Below, piece by piece: positions 8,406 through 16,912 of a stretch of DNA of 64,000 nucleotides (position 1 is its first letter; each line of letters begins with the position of its first letter). A program made the position numbers and the translations under genes. The DNA comes from an uncultured Bacteroidia bacterium (GTDB lineage Bacteria; Bacteroidota; Bacteroidia; Bacteroidales; UBA932). The stretch is from NCBI GenBank assembly GCA_902785785.1, contig CADAAA010000001.1, positions 248,001 to 312,000 of the forward strand, read 5' to 3'. The notes under the pieces were generated by a model that saw nothing but the letters and a program-made list of their open reading frames with translations, had not been told where the DNA came from and ran no database searches.

Positions 8406-9998
8406 TTACTTCTTGGCCTTGACGGCGGCGCGCTCGACGGCGAGGCAGGCCTTGTAGTTCTCAAGGTAGGCCTCGAAGCCTGCGACGTCTTCCGGGGTGG
8501 GGGCGATCTCCGTGCCGGTGTTGCCGGCGAAGACCATCTTGTCCAGGAAGTCCGGAAGCGGGAGCTTGGCGGGGTTGTTCACGAGGTAGGAGCCGAGGAT
8601 GGCGATGCCCCAGGCGCCGCCTTCGCCTGCCGTCTCCATGACGGAGATGGGGGAGTTGAGGGCGGCGGCGAGGACGCGCTGTCCCACGCCCTTGACCTTG
8701 AACAGTCCGCCGTGGCCGGTGATGCGGTCAACCTTGACCTTCTCCTCCTTCAGGAGGACGTCGTTGCCGATCTTGAGCACGCCTACGGTGGCGTACAGGA
8801 TCGAACGCATGAAGTTGGACAGGTTGAAGCTATCGGTCGCGGAGCGGACGAAGAGCGGACGTCCTTCGGCAAATCCCGTGACTGGCTCGCCGGAGATATA
8901 GTTGTAAGATATCAAGCCGCCGCAGTCCGGGTCGCCCTTGTCGGCAGCGTCGAACAGGCGCTGGAATATCTTGCCCATATCGACTTTCACTCCCATCAGT
9001 TCCTCATACTCCTTGAAGAGACCTACCCAACCGTTGAGGTCGGACGTGCAGTTGTTGCAGTGGACCATGGCGACGAGGTTGCCATCCGGAGTGGTGACCA
9101 TGTCGATCATCTCGTTCGGCTTGGAGAGCTCCTTCTCCAGGACTATCATGGAGAAGGAGGAGGTACCGGCCGAAACGTTGCCGGTGCGCGGCCTGACCGC
9201 GTTCGTGGCGACCATGCCGGTCCCCGCATCTCCTTCCGGAGGGCAGAGAGGGACGCCGGCCTGGAGGTGACCCGAGACATCGAGGCGCTTCGCGCCGTTC
9301 TCGGTCAGCACGCCTGCAGGCGCGCCTGCGGGCAGAACCTTCGGCAGGATGTCACCAAGCTTCCAGGGGAATCCGTAGGGCGCGACGAGATTGTCGAACT
9401 TCTCGACCATGTCGGTCCTGTAGTTCCCGGTCTCGGGATCGACGGGTATCATGCCCGATGCGTCGCCGACTCCCAGCACCTTCTCGCCGGTGAGCTTCCA
9501 GTGGATATAGCCGGCCAGGGTGGTGAAATAGGCGATCTGGGGGACATGCTCCTCCTTGTTCAGGATGGCCTGGTACAGGTGGGAGATGCTCCAGCGCAGG
9601 GGGATGTTGTATACGAACAGCTTCGAGAGGGCCGCTGCGGCCTCACCGGTATTGGTGTTGCGCCAGGTGCGGAAGGGGACCATGAGGTGGCCTTCCTTGT
9701 CGAAAGGCATGTAGCCGTGCATCATGGCGCTGATGCCGATGGCGGCGAGATGCTCGATCTCCACGTCATAGCGCTTGCGGACATCGTTGCGCAGGTCAGC
9801 GTAGCAGTCCTGCAGGCCGAACCAGATGGTTTCGTTGCTGTAGGTCCAAAGGCCGTCCACGAGCTGGTTTTCCCACTCGTGGCTGCCCTGTGCGATAGGG
9901 ACGTGATCCTCGTCCACCAGCACCGCCTTGATGCGGGTGGAACCGAACTCGATGCCGAGGACGGCTTTTCCGGATTCGATGGTTCTTCTTGCGTCCAT
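8406..9998 (-). CDS. araB: FGGY-family carbohydrate kinase, ribulokinase
   Basis: The kinase phosphorylates L-ribulose at C5 in L-arabinose breakdown. It has 530 residues with the FGGY two-domain plan: the phosphate-binding start VLGIEFGSTRIKAVLVDE (about 13-30), GDAGTGMVATNAV in the middle, and the second ATP-binding stretch ITGHGGLFK with SVMETAGEGGAWGIAI near 465-480. It is the Bacteroidetes-type ribulokinase, which differs from E. coli AraB. The assignment rests on position: it lies 1 nt after araA and is last in the operon before a terminator. A xylulokinase role is the main alternative, since FGGY substrates are hard to read from sequence. Confidence 0.85.
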   Translation of the reverse strand: MDARRTIESGKAVLGIEFGSTRIKAVLVDEDHVPIAQGSHEWENQLVDGLWTYSNETIWFGLQDCYADLRNDVRKRYDVEIEHLAAIGISAMMHGYMPFDKEGHLMVPFRTWRNTNTGEAAAALSKLFVYNIPLRWSISHLYQAILNKEEHVPQIAYFTTLAGYIHWKLTGEKVLGVGDASGMIPVDPETGNYRTDMVEKFDNLVAPYGFPWKLGDILPKVLPAGAPAGVLTENGAKRLDVSGHLQAGVPLCPPEGDAGTGMVATNAVRPRTGNVSAGTSSFSMIVLEKELSKPNEMIDMVTTPDGNLVAMVHCNNCTSDLNGWVGLFKEYEELMGVKVDMGKIFQRLFDAADKGDPDCGGLISYNYISGEPVTGFAEGRPLFVRSATDSFNLSNFMRSILYATVGVLKIGNDVLLKEEKVKVDRITGHGGLFKVKGVGQRVLAAALNSPISVMETAGEGGAWGIAILGSYLVNNPAKLPLPDFLDKMVFAGNTGTEIAPTPEDVAGFEAYLENYKACLAVERAAVKAKK

Positions 9999-9999
9999 A

Positions 10000-11535
10000 C
10001 TACTTCAGGGCTTTGTTGAGCATGTAGTACACCTCGTTGGTGCGGAGTTCCTTCTTGAAGCCCTCGATGGTGGTGTCCTTGCTGATATGGACGAACTCGA
10101 TGCCGGTCATCTCGGCGAAATCGTCCCAGTACTCGGCGTCGATGTCATAGCTGAATGCGGAGTGGTGCGTGCCGCCGGCGAGGATCCAGGCGCCTGCGCC
10201 GATCTCGAAGGTCGGCTGAGGTACCCACAGGGCCGAAGCGACAGGGAGGTTCGGCATCGGCTTGGGCTCGATGCACTCCACATCCTGGGCGATGAGGCGG
10301 AAACGGTTGCCAAGGTCCACGACGGTGGCCTTGATGCCGAAGCCGGTCTTGGAGGTGAACACCAGACGGGCGGTCTGCTGCTTGCGGATACCGATGCCGA
10401 GGAAATGGACCTCGAGCTTCGGCTTGCCGGTAGCGATCATAGGGCAGATCTCGAGCATGTGGCTCTGGAGGCAGGAACTGCGGTCGCCGGCGAAGTTGAG
10501 GGTGTAGTCCTCGAGGAAAGAGCAGCCCTTAGGCAGGCCCTGGGACATCACCCAGAGGGTGCGGACGAGGCAGGCGGTCTTCCAGTCGCCTTCGGCGCCG
10601 AAGCCGTAGCCCTCATCCATGAGGCGCTGCGAAGCGAGGCCGGGGATCTGGTCGAAGCCGCAGAAGTCCGGAGCGTCGATGTCGGCGTCTCCGAGGTCGT
10701 CGAAGTTGGTGGTGAAGGCCATGGCGCCCTCGTCCTTCAGGACGCGGCGCAGGGCGATCTCCGCCTTGGCGGAGTTGCGAACCTTCTCCCAGTAGACTTC
10801 CTCACCGGACTCGTCGATCTTGATGGTATAGAGTTTCTTGTACTCTTCTACGAGGGCGTCGGTCTCGGCGTCGGTCACTTTCTTGTAATACTCCATGAGG
10901 GAGGATACAGGATAGTAATCCACATGGTATCCGAGACGCTGCTCGAACTCGACGCGGTCACCGTCGGTGACTGCTACGTTGTTCATGTTCATTCCGAACA
11001 TGAGGCAGCGGACATTCTTGGCATCGGCGACACCGGCGGCCACGCGGGCCCACACGGCGATCTTCTTCTGTGCCTCGGCATCCTTCCAATAGCCTACGAC
11101 GACCTTTCTCGGCACGCGCATGCGGGTGCAGATGTGACCGAACTCGATGTCTCCGTGAGCGCTCTGGTTGAGGTTCATGAAGTCCATGTCGATCTTGTCC
11201 CACGGAATCTCCGCGTTGTACTGGGTGTGGAAATGGAGAAGCGGCTTCTCGAGGGCCTGAAGGCCCTTGATCCACATCTTGGCAGGGGAGAAGGTGTGCA
11301 TCCAGGTGATAATACCCGCGCACTTGGGGTCGTTGTTGGCGGCCTTCATGACTGCCTCGACTTCCTTGCTGCTATTGGCAGTGCCTTTATAAACGATCTT
11401 TACAGGGATATTTCCGGAGGCGTTGAGGCCTTCGACCATTTCTTTGGAGTGTCCGTCGACGGCGACCACGGCGTCTCCTCCGTAAAGGAGCTGCGCACCG
11501 GTCACCCACCATAATTCGATATTTTCAAATGCCAT
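10000..11535 (-). CDS. araA: L-arabinose isomerase
   Basis: The enzyme converts L-arabinose to L-ribulose, with Mn2+ as cofactor in the family. The 511 residues fit. Recognisable segments are ELWWVTGAQLLYGGDAV at the start, GIITWMHTFSPAKMWIKG (about 94-111), GFGAEGDWKTACLVR with a catalytic Glu, SFLEDYTLNF with the second Glu, and HSAFSYDIDAEYWDDFAEM near the C-terminus with a metal His. It is placed between araD (23 nt upstream) and araB (1 nt downstream) in the same direction. Start codon choice is secure because the N-terminus aligns with known AraA openings. Confidence 0.96.
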   Translation of the reverse strand: MAFENIELWWVTGAQLLYGGDAVVAVDGHSKEMVEGLNASGNIPVKIVYKGTANSSKEVEAVMKAANNDPKCAGIITWMHTFSPAKMWIKGLQALEKPLLHFHTQYNAEIPWDKIDMDFMNLNQSAHGDIEFGHICTRMRVPRKVVVGYWKDAEAQKKIAVWARVAAGVADAKNVRCLMFGMNMNNVAVTDGDRVEFEQRLGYHVDYYPVSSLMEYYKKVTDAETDALVEEYKKLYTIKIDESGEEVYWEKVRNSAKAEIALRRVLKDEGAMAFTTNFDDLGDADIDAPDFCGFDQIPGLASQRLMDEGYGFGAEGDWKTACLVRTLWVMSQGLPKGCSFLEDYTLNFAGDRSSCLQSHMLEICPMIATGKPKLEVHFLGIGIRKQQTARLVFTSKTGFGIKATVVDLGNRFRLIAQDVECIEPKPMPNLPVASALWVPQPTFEIGAGAWILAGGTHHSAFSYDIDAEYWDDFAEMTGIEFVHISKDTTIEGFKKELRTNEVYYMLNKALK

Positions 11536-11558
11536 AAGTGTTATTGATTTAGTGTTGA

Positions 11559-12275
11559 TTATTTCTTTTTCTGGCCGTAATAGGCGTTGGGGCCGTGCTT
11601 GCGGCTATAGTGCTTCTCGATGAGAAGCTTGTTCATCGAGGGCTTGTGGTTCACAAGGTCAAGCGTAGAGAGGTTGAGTGTCACGGCGACGAAACCCATC
11701 TTGGCAACCTGCTCCAGCACGACGGCATTGTGCACCGCATTGTCAGCATCCGTGCCCCAGGTGAAGGGACCGTGGTTCCTGACCAGCACTGCAGGGGTGT
11801 CTACGGGATTCATCCCCTTGAAACGCTCTACGATGACGTTGCCCGTCTCCTTCTCATACTCTCCGAATACTTCGGATTTCTTCATATCGCGGGTGCACGG
11901 GATGTCATCGTGGAAATAATCCGCGTGGGTGGTGCCGATGTTGGGGATGTCAAGCCCGGCCTGTGCCCATGCGGTGGCGTATGTCGAGTGCGTGTGCACG
12001 ACTCCGCCGATCTCGGGGAACGCCTTGTACAGGACAAGGTGCGTAGGAGTGTCCGAAGAAGGGCGGAGGTCGCCCTCGACGACTTTGCCGTCAAGGTCGA
12101 CCACCACCATGTCTTCTGCGCGCATAGTCTCGTAGCTTACGCCGCTGGGCTTGATCACCACGAGGCCCGTTGCCCGGTCGATGGCCGAGACATTGCCCCA
12201 GGTGAAGATCACCAGCCCGTGCTTCACCAGGTCGAGATTGGCGCGAAATACTTTTTCTTTAAGCTCTTCAAGCAT
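11559..12275 (-). CDS. araD: L-ribulose-5-phosphate 4-epimerase
   Basis: AraD epimerises L-ribulose 5-phosphate to D-xylulose 5-phosphate, which then enters the pentose phosphate pathway. It is a class II aldolase-fold zinc enzyme. [13 protein letters not shown] and [11 protein letters not shown] bind phosphate, [16 protein letters not shown] and [16 protein letters not shown] supply the zinc and catalytic residues, and [10 protein letters not shown] gives the third His. The length of 238 residues is typical. It lies 6 nt after the symporter gene and 23 nt before araA in the arabinose operon. Confidence 0.95.
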   Translation of the reverse strand: MLEELKEKVFRANLDLVKHGLVIFTWGNVSAIDRATGLVVIKPSGVSYETMRAEDMVVVDLDGKVVEGDLRPSSDTPTHLVLYKAFPEIGGVVHTHSTYATAWAQAGLDIPNIGTTHADYFHDDIPCTRDMKKSEVFGEYEKETGNVIVERFKGMNPVDTPAVLVRNHGPFTWGTDADNAVHNAVVLEQVAKMGFVAVTLNLSTLDLVNHKPSMNKLLIEKHYSRKHGPNAYYGQKKK

Positions 12276-12281
12276 GGCAGA

Positions 12282-14006
12282 CTACCAGAAGTAAATGTAG
12301 AACGCCACGGTGAAGGCGAGGATGATGCAAGTGTGGATGATGTCCCAGGTGCCCCAGGAGGCACGGGTCTCAGCCTTCTGCTCAGGAGTGGCAGTGCCGA
12401 AGCACAGGCCGCGGATCTGCTCCTCGGAAGGTTTCGGGGTGCACTTTGTGATGATGAACAGGAGCAGGCAGCAGAAGAGGAACATCCAGACGCAGAATGC
12501 GTACACGTTCAGCTCGTTGAAGATGAAGGTGAAGACATTGTGTGCCTGCGGGTTGACGATCATCGTCACGAGACGGGTGCCGCCCAGCACGAGACCTGCG
12601 ATAAGGGTCCACATACCGGCCTTGGGAGAGGTCTTCTTCCAGCAGATACCGAGGAGGAACACTGCAGCAATGGCCGGGGCCAGGAGACTCTGGACGCTCT
12701 GGATATAATTGTACAGGCTCTTGCCCATCCTCTGGATGACGAAGATCCACAGGACGCCGAGCACGACCACCACGACGGTGGCGATACGGCCGATGCGGAC
12801 AAGTTTCTTCTCTTCGGTCTCAGGGTGCTTGCGCTTGTAGATATCGATGGTGTAGAGCATTGCAGAGGAGTTGTACAGGGAAGCCAGGGAGCTCATCAGG
12901 GCGGCGAGGATACCGCAGATCACGACTCCCTTGAGGCCGACAGGCAGAAGCGTGTTGACCAGCATAGGGAATGCGATGTCGGGATTGGCTACCGTACCGT
13001 CAGCCTGAAGTCCGAGAGCGACTGCGAGCTGCTGTCCGATGGCGGAGTCAGGAGTCCTGGTCAGAGCGTAAGCGATCATGCCGGGGACGAGGAACAGGAA
13101 CACGGGGAGGAGCTTGAGGTATGCGCCGAAGATGGTACCGCGGCGGGACTCCTTCTGGTTCTTGCCGGAGAGGACGCGCTGGACGATGAACTGGTCGGTA
13201 CACCAGTACCAGAATCCGATGATGGCGGAGCCGAAGAGGGCGCCGTACCAAGGGAATTCAGGATCCTTTCCGCTGCGCATCAGGTCGGTCATGGTATCTC
13301 CATACTGGTTGACCGGCTGGGAGTTGCAGATGTCCATCATGGTGTTCCATCCGCCGAGCTCCTTGAGGCCGAGCCAAAGGATGACCAGCGAGCCGAGCAA
13401 CAGGATAGGGGTCTGGAGGACCGAGGTCTTGAGGACGGACTCCATACCGCCGATGACGGTGTAGATGGCAGTGATGATCACCAGTGCGAGGGCGGCAACC
13501 CAGAAGTTGATGCCCAGGAGGGTGTTCAGCGCGAGGCCGCCGGCGAGGACGGTCACGGAAACCTTGGTGAGGACGTAGCTGGCGAGGGACAGCCAGGTGA
13601 GGATGCCGCGGCTCTCCTTGTTGTAGCGCTTCTCGAGGAATTCGGGCATGGTATAAACCATACTGCGCTCATAGAACGGTACGAAGACCCAGCCGAGGAT
13701 GAGGATCATCCAGCCCTGGATCTCCCAGTGGGCCTGGGCCATACCTGCGGAGGCGCCGGTACCGGCGAGGCCGATGAGGTGCTCGGAACCGATGTTGGAT
13801 GCGAAGATGGATGCGCCGATGGCGATCCAGGTCGCGGAACGGCCGCTCAGGAAGTAGTCTCCGGAGGTCTCTTTCTTCTTGCGGGAGACATCATAGCAGA
13901 TCCAGACCATCGCCAGGAAGAAGATCGCGATGACGATCCAGTCCCAGGAGGCGAGTGAGATGCGGTTCAGGTCCGCAGCCTGTAGAGGAATGAAATTCAA
14001 CAGCAT
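12282..14006 (-). CDS. sodium/sugar symporter (SGLT/SSS family)
   Basis: This is an inner-membrane carrier of 574 residues with about 14 hydrophobic segments. SGDYFLSGRSATWIAIGASI and NIGSEHLIGLAGTGA are the conserved SGLT signatures of the first transmembrane bundle, and GFWYWCTDQFIVQRVLSGK is the well-known sugar-carrier motif near residue 270. It most likely brings in L-arabinose with Na+, inferred from its place between galM and araD. Homologues of this subtype also carry galactose, glucose or xylose, so substrate range is open. The C-terminal part ends in a final membrane helix (HTCIILAFTVAFYIYFW). Confidence 0.9.
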   Translation of the reverse strand: MLLNFIPLQAADLNRISLASWDWIVIAIFFLAMVWICYDVSRKKKETSGDYFLSGRSATWIAIGASIFASNIGSEHLIGLAGTGASAGMAQAHWEIQGWMILILGWVFVPFYERSMVYTMPEFLEKRYNKESRGILTWLSLASYVLTKVSVTVLAGGLALNTLLGINFWVAALALVIITAIYTVIGGMESVLKTSVLQTPILLLGSLVILWLGLKELGGWNTMMDICNSQPVNQYGDTMTDLMRSGKDPEFPWYGALFGSAIIGFWYWCTDQFIVQRVLSGKNQKESRRGTIFGAYLKLLPVFLFLVPGMIAYALTRTPDSAIGQQLAVALGLQADGTVANPDIAFPMLVNTLLPVGLKGVVICGILAALMSSLASLYNSSAMLYTIDIYKRKHPETEEKKLVRIGRIATVVVVVLGVLWIFVIQRMGKSLYNYIQSVQSLLAPAIAAVFLLGICWKKTSPKAGMWTLIAGLVLGGTRLVTMIVNPQAHNVFTFIFNELNVYAFCVWMFLFCCLLLFIITKCTPKPSEEQIRGLCFGTATPEQKAETRASWGTWDIIHTCIILAFTVAFYIYFW

Positions 14007-14021
14007 ATTATTTTGGTTTTG

Positions 14022-15164
14022 TTATTTGACTGAGAAGGCGAAGATACAGTGGCTGGTATACTTCTCACCGGGACGGAGCACCACGGACGGCCAGTCGGGA
14101 TTGTGCGGGGTGTCCGGATAGTGCTGGCTCTCGAGGCAGATGCCGGCGCGCTGGTTGTAGACGATGCCATGCTTGCCGGTGACGGAGCCATCGAGGAAGT
14201 TGCCGGAGTAGACCTGGATGCCGGGCTCGTCAGTGTAGACGTCGAGGCTTATGCCGGTCTTGGGGCTGGTGAGGGTGACCGCCGGAACTGTGATGTCGCC
14301 GTTGGTGTCGAGGATCCAGTTGTGGTCGTAACCGTTGCCGAGCTCGATCTGCTCGAAATCGCGCTTGTTAATGTCGTCACCTATCCTCTTGGGGGTATTG
14401 AAGTCCATGGGAGTTCCGAGCAGGGAAACGATCTCTCCGGTAGGGATGAGGCCGGGGCCTGCAGGGGTAGTGGTGCTGGACTTGATGTAGAGGATGTCAT
14501 CCAGGACGTTGTTTGCAGGGTCGCCGTCGAGGTTGAAGTACGAGTGATTGGTCATGTTGATGACCGTCGGCTTGTCGGTAGTGGCCTCGTAATAGATGTC
14601 AATGGCGTTCTGGTCGGTGAGGGTATAGGTCACATAGGCCTTGACATGGCCCGGGAAACCGTTGTCCCCGTCGGGAGAGTCACGAAGGATCTTGATGTGG
14701 CTGGCATCTGCTTCGACCACCTCATAGACCTGGTACTGCCAGCCGGTAGGACCGCCGTGCAGGGTGTTCTCACTGTCGTTCTTGGGCAGGTTGTAGACGG
14801 TGCCGTCGATCTCGAAGCTGCCGCCCGCGATGCGGTTGGCATAGCGGCCGATGGCGGCGCCGAAGTCACTGGCGTTGTTCTCCGGGAAATAGTCGGAGAC
14901 CTTGTCGAAACCGAGGACTACGTCCCTGAATGCTCCGTCCTTGTCGGGAGCCATGATGGAGACGATGCGGCCGCCGAAGTTGGTGATGCACACCTCCATG
15001 CCGTTGGCATTTGTGAGGGTGTAGAGGGCGGTGGGCTGTCCGTTGTACTCGGATACGAAATTCTGGGGATCGAGGCCGGACTTGGTGAGGCCGCTCTCCT
15101 TCTGGGCGCAGCTGACGGCGAGGACCGCCATCGCGGCTGCAATTACGATTCTGATGTGTTTCAT
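14022..15164 (-). CDS. galM: aldose 1-epimerase (mutarotase), lipoprotein form
   Basis: The enzyme interconverts alpha and beta anomers of aldoses. I start it at the ATG at 15164, giving 380 residues with the lipoprotein signal MKHIRIVIAAAMAVLAVSC and a lipid-modifiable Cys at about 19. A longer frame would start at 15233 inside the neighbouring gene and would bury the signal. The family motifs are present: ENTLHGGPTGWQY, VINMTNHSYFNLDG (catalytic His) and AGICLESQHYPDTPHNP (catalytic Glu). Its export to the cell envelope and its place between GH51 and the symporter fit a role in preparing released L-arabinose for uptake. Confidence 0.92.
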   Translation of the reverse strand: MKHIRIVIAAAMAVLAVSCAQKESGLTKSGLDPQNFVSEYNGQPTALYTLTNANGMEVCITNFGGRIVSIMAPDKDGAFRDVVLGFDKVSDYFPENNASDFGAAIGRYANRIAGGSFEIDGTVYNLPKNDSENTLHGGPTGWQYQVYEVVEADASHIKILRDSPDGDNGFPGHVKAYVTYTLTDQNAIDIYYEATTDKPTVINMTNHSYFNLDGDPANNVLDDILYIKSSTTTPAGPGLIPTGEIVSLLGTPMDFNTPKRIGDDINKRDFEQIELGNGYDHNWILDTNGDITVPAVTLTSPKTGISLDVYTDEPGIQVYSGNFLDGSVTGKHGIVYNQRAGICLESQHYPDTPHNPDWPSVVLRPGEKYTSHCIFAFSVK

Positions 15165-15174
15165 ATCGAACTGG

Positions 15175-16728
15175 TTATTTGATTTCGATTGCGATGATGG
15201 ACATGGCGGGGACCTTGAGCTCGATGCCGTCATTGGTCACCTTGAAGTCCTTGAAAGCCTCGGGAGCGACCTTGGCCTTCTTGCCGAACTCGTTGCAGTC
15301 GGTGATCTTCTTCGAGGTGAGGATGCGGGCGGAGACGTCACGCTTCCTGACTTTTCCGAGGTCGTCCCAGGTCAGGAGGACTTCCTGGTCATTCTTGAGG
15401 TCGATGTTGGTGATGTCAACGTTGATGACGTCACCCTTGCGGGAAGCGGTGGCGCTGAGCGACGGGACAGGACCCTTGTCGCTGTTGGCGATCTCCGAGG
15501 TGCTGTAGTCCACGGGGATGAACTCGGCGTCCTGATGGACCTTGTACATCTCGAAGACGTGATAGGTCGGGGTGAGGACCATCTGGTCGTCACGGGTGAG
15601 GATCATCGACTGGAGGACGTTAACGACCTGGGCGATGTTGGCCATCTTGATGCGGCGGGTGTACTTGTGGAAGATGTCCAGGGACACTGCGGCGACGATG
15701 GCGTCACGCATGGTGTTCTGCTGGAAGAGGTGGCCGGGATCAGTGCCGGGCTCGACGTCCCACCAGGTACCCCACTCGTCCACGAGGAGGTCGACCTTGC
15801 ACTCGGGGTCATACTTGTCCATGATGGCGATGTGCTTCTGGATACAAGGCTCGATGGCAACTGCACGGCCGAGGGCACGGTAATACTCCTGGTCGGTGAA
15901 ATTGGTGGCGGAGCCCTTGCTGCCCGTCCAGGTCATGCAGGTGTAGTAGTGGACGGCGATGGCATCCATCTTGTCGCCGATGTTCTGCATGCAGACCTCG
16001 GTCCAGTTGTAGTCGGTGTCGGAGGCGCCGCTGGCAATCTTGTACAGGCGGTTGCCGTTGTAGTCGCGGGTGTAGGTGGTGTAACGGCGGAAGAGGTTGG
16101 AGTAGTACTCCGGAGTCATGTTGCCGCCGCAGCCCCAGGCTTCGTTGCCGATGCCGAGGAACTTGACTTTCCAAGGCTCGTCACGGCCGTTTTCGCGGCG
16201 CATCTCGGCCACGGTGCTGTGGCTGGAGGATGTCATGTATTCAACCCATTTGGCAAGCTCCTCGGGGGTGCCGCTTCCGACATTGCCGCTGATGTAGGGC
16301 TCACAGTCAAGCAACTCGCAGAGGTTCAAGAACTCATGCGTACCGAAGCTGTTGTCCTCAAGGGTGCCGCCCCAGTTGTTGTTGCTGATCTTGGCTCGCT
16401 CGGAGACAGGGCCGATGCCGTCCATCCAATGATAGTCGTCGGCGAAGCATCCGCCCGGCCAGCGCATGACGGGAACCTGAAGCTCCTTGAGGGCATTGAG
16501 GACGTCGAGACGGTATCCGTCCTTGTTGGGGATGGGGGAGTCCTTGCCAACCCAGAGGCCGCCGTAGATGCAGCTGCCGAGATGCTCGGAGAACTGTCCG
16601 TAGATCTCCTTCGGGATGATCTGTCCGTTGGCTTCACTGTCCTTGACGTGAACCTTGACCTGTGCAGACAGGCTGATGCCGGCAGTGAAGATGACTGCCA
16701 GCGCGATGAGTCTTCTGTAATTGTTCAT
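15175..16728 (-). CDS. alpha-L-arabinofuranosidase, GH51
   Basis: This is a secreted glycoside hydrolase of 517 residues that releases terminal alpha-L-arabinofuranose. The signal peptide runs to about residue 22 (IFTAGISLSAQ). The GH51 hallmarks are KEIYGQFSEHLG, VPVMRWPGGCFADDYHW, the acid/base GNEAWGCGG and the nucleophile Glu in LVDEWGTWWD. The C-terminal beta-sandwich ends in a run of hydrophobic strands. It is the first gene of the arabinose operon, 10 nt before galM. A -7 box TATATTTG lies upstream at 16772-16765, and a terminator separates it from GH127. Confidence 0.93.
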   Translation of the reverse strand: MNNYRRLIALAVIFTAGISLSAQVKVHVKDSEANGQIIPKEIYGQFSEHLGSCIYGGLWVGKDSPIPNKDGYRLDVLNALKELQVPVMRWPGGCFADDYHWMDGIGPVSERAKISNNNWGGTLEDNSFGTHEFLNLCELLDCEPYISGNVGSGTPEELAKWVEYMTSSSHSTVAEMRRENGRDEPWKVKFLGIGNEAWGCGGNMTPEYYSNLFRRYTTYTRDYNGNRLYKIASGASDTDYNWTEVCMQNIGDKMDAIAVHYYTCMTWTGSKGSATNFTDQEYYRALGRAVAIEPCIQKHIAIMDKYDPECKVDLLVDEWGTWWDVEPGTDPGHLFQQNTMRDAIVAAVSLDIFHKYTRRIKMANIAQVVNVLQSMILTRDDQMVLTPTYHVFEMYKVHQDAEFIPVDYSTSEIANSDKGPVPSLSATASRKGDVINVDITNIDLKNDQEVLLTWDDLGKVRKRDVSARILTSKKITDCNEFGKKAKVAPEAFKDFKVTNDGIELKVPAMSIIAIEIK

Positions 16729-16764
16729 ATCGTAATATTGGTTATCGTTCCGTGTATATCATCA

Positions 16765-16772
16765 CAAATATA
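16765..16772 (-). promoter_or_regulatory. Putative -7 box of the arabinose operon
   Basis: TATATTTG on the minus strand matches TAnnTTTG and sits 36 nt before the GH51 ATG. The expected -33 TTTG is not present at 19-21 nt upstream; the DNA there is A-rich. A weak core of this kind is common where an activator is needed, but no activator gene is visible next to it. Confidence 0.5.
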
Positions 16773-16844
16773 AGTTTTTTTCCCTTTTCTCCATAAGGAG
16801 AAAGGAAGTCAGCGGCCGATAGTGCACGAATGTGAACTAAAAAT

Positions 16845-16882
16845 GAAAGAAAATGCACCCGGCGACAGGTGCATTTCCTTTC
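16845..16882 (-). terminator. Hairpin terminator after GH127
   Basis: Arms 16845-16859 and 16868-16882 pair at 14 of 15 positions around the loop CGGCGACA. On the minus strand the stem ends in a T-rich run (TTTTCTTTCATTTTTAG). It lies 30 nt after the GH127 stop and about 115 nt before the GH51 start, so the two arabinofuranosidase genes are probably separate transcription units. Confidence 0.75.
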
Positions 16883-16912
16883 ATGATTCATTTTTGCTAC
16901 GGTCGGAGCCCT

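Noticed and set aside
8400-14000. Very long open frames on the plus strand across araB, araA, araD and the symporter gene
   Set aside because: They mirror the codon pattern of the minus-strand genes in GC-rich DNA. Their products are unlike any family, while the minus-strand products are textbook arabinose proteins.
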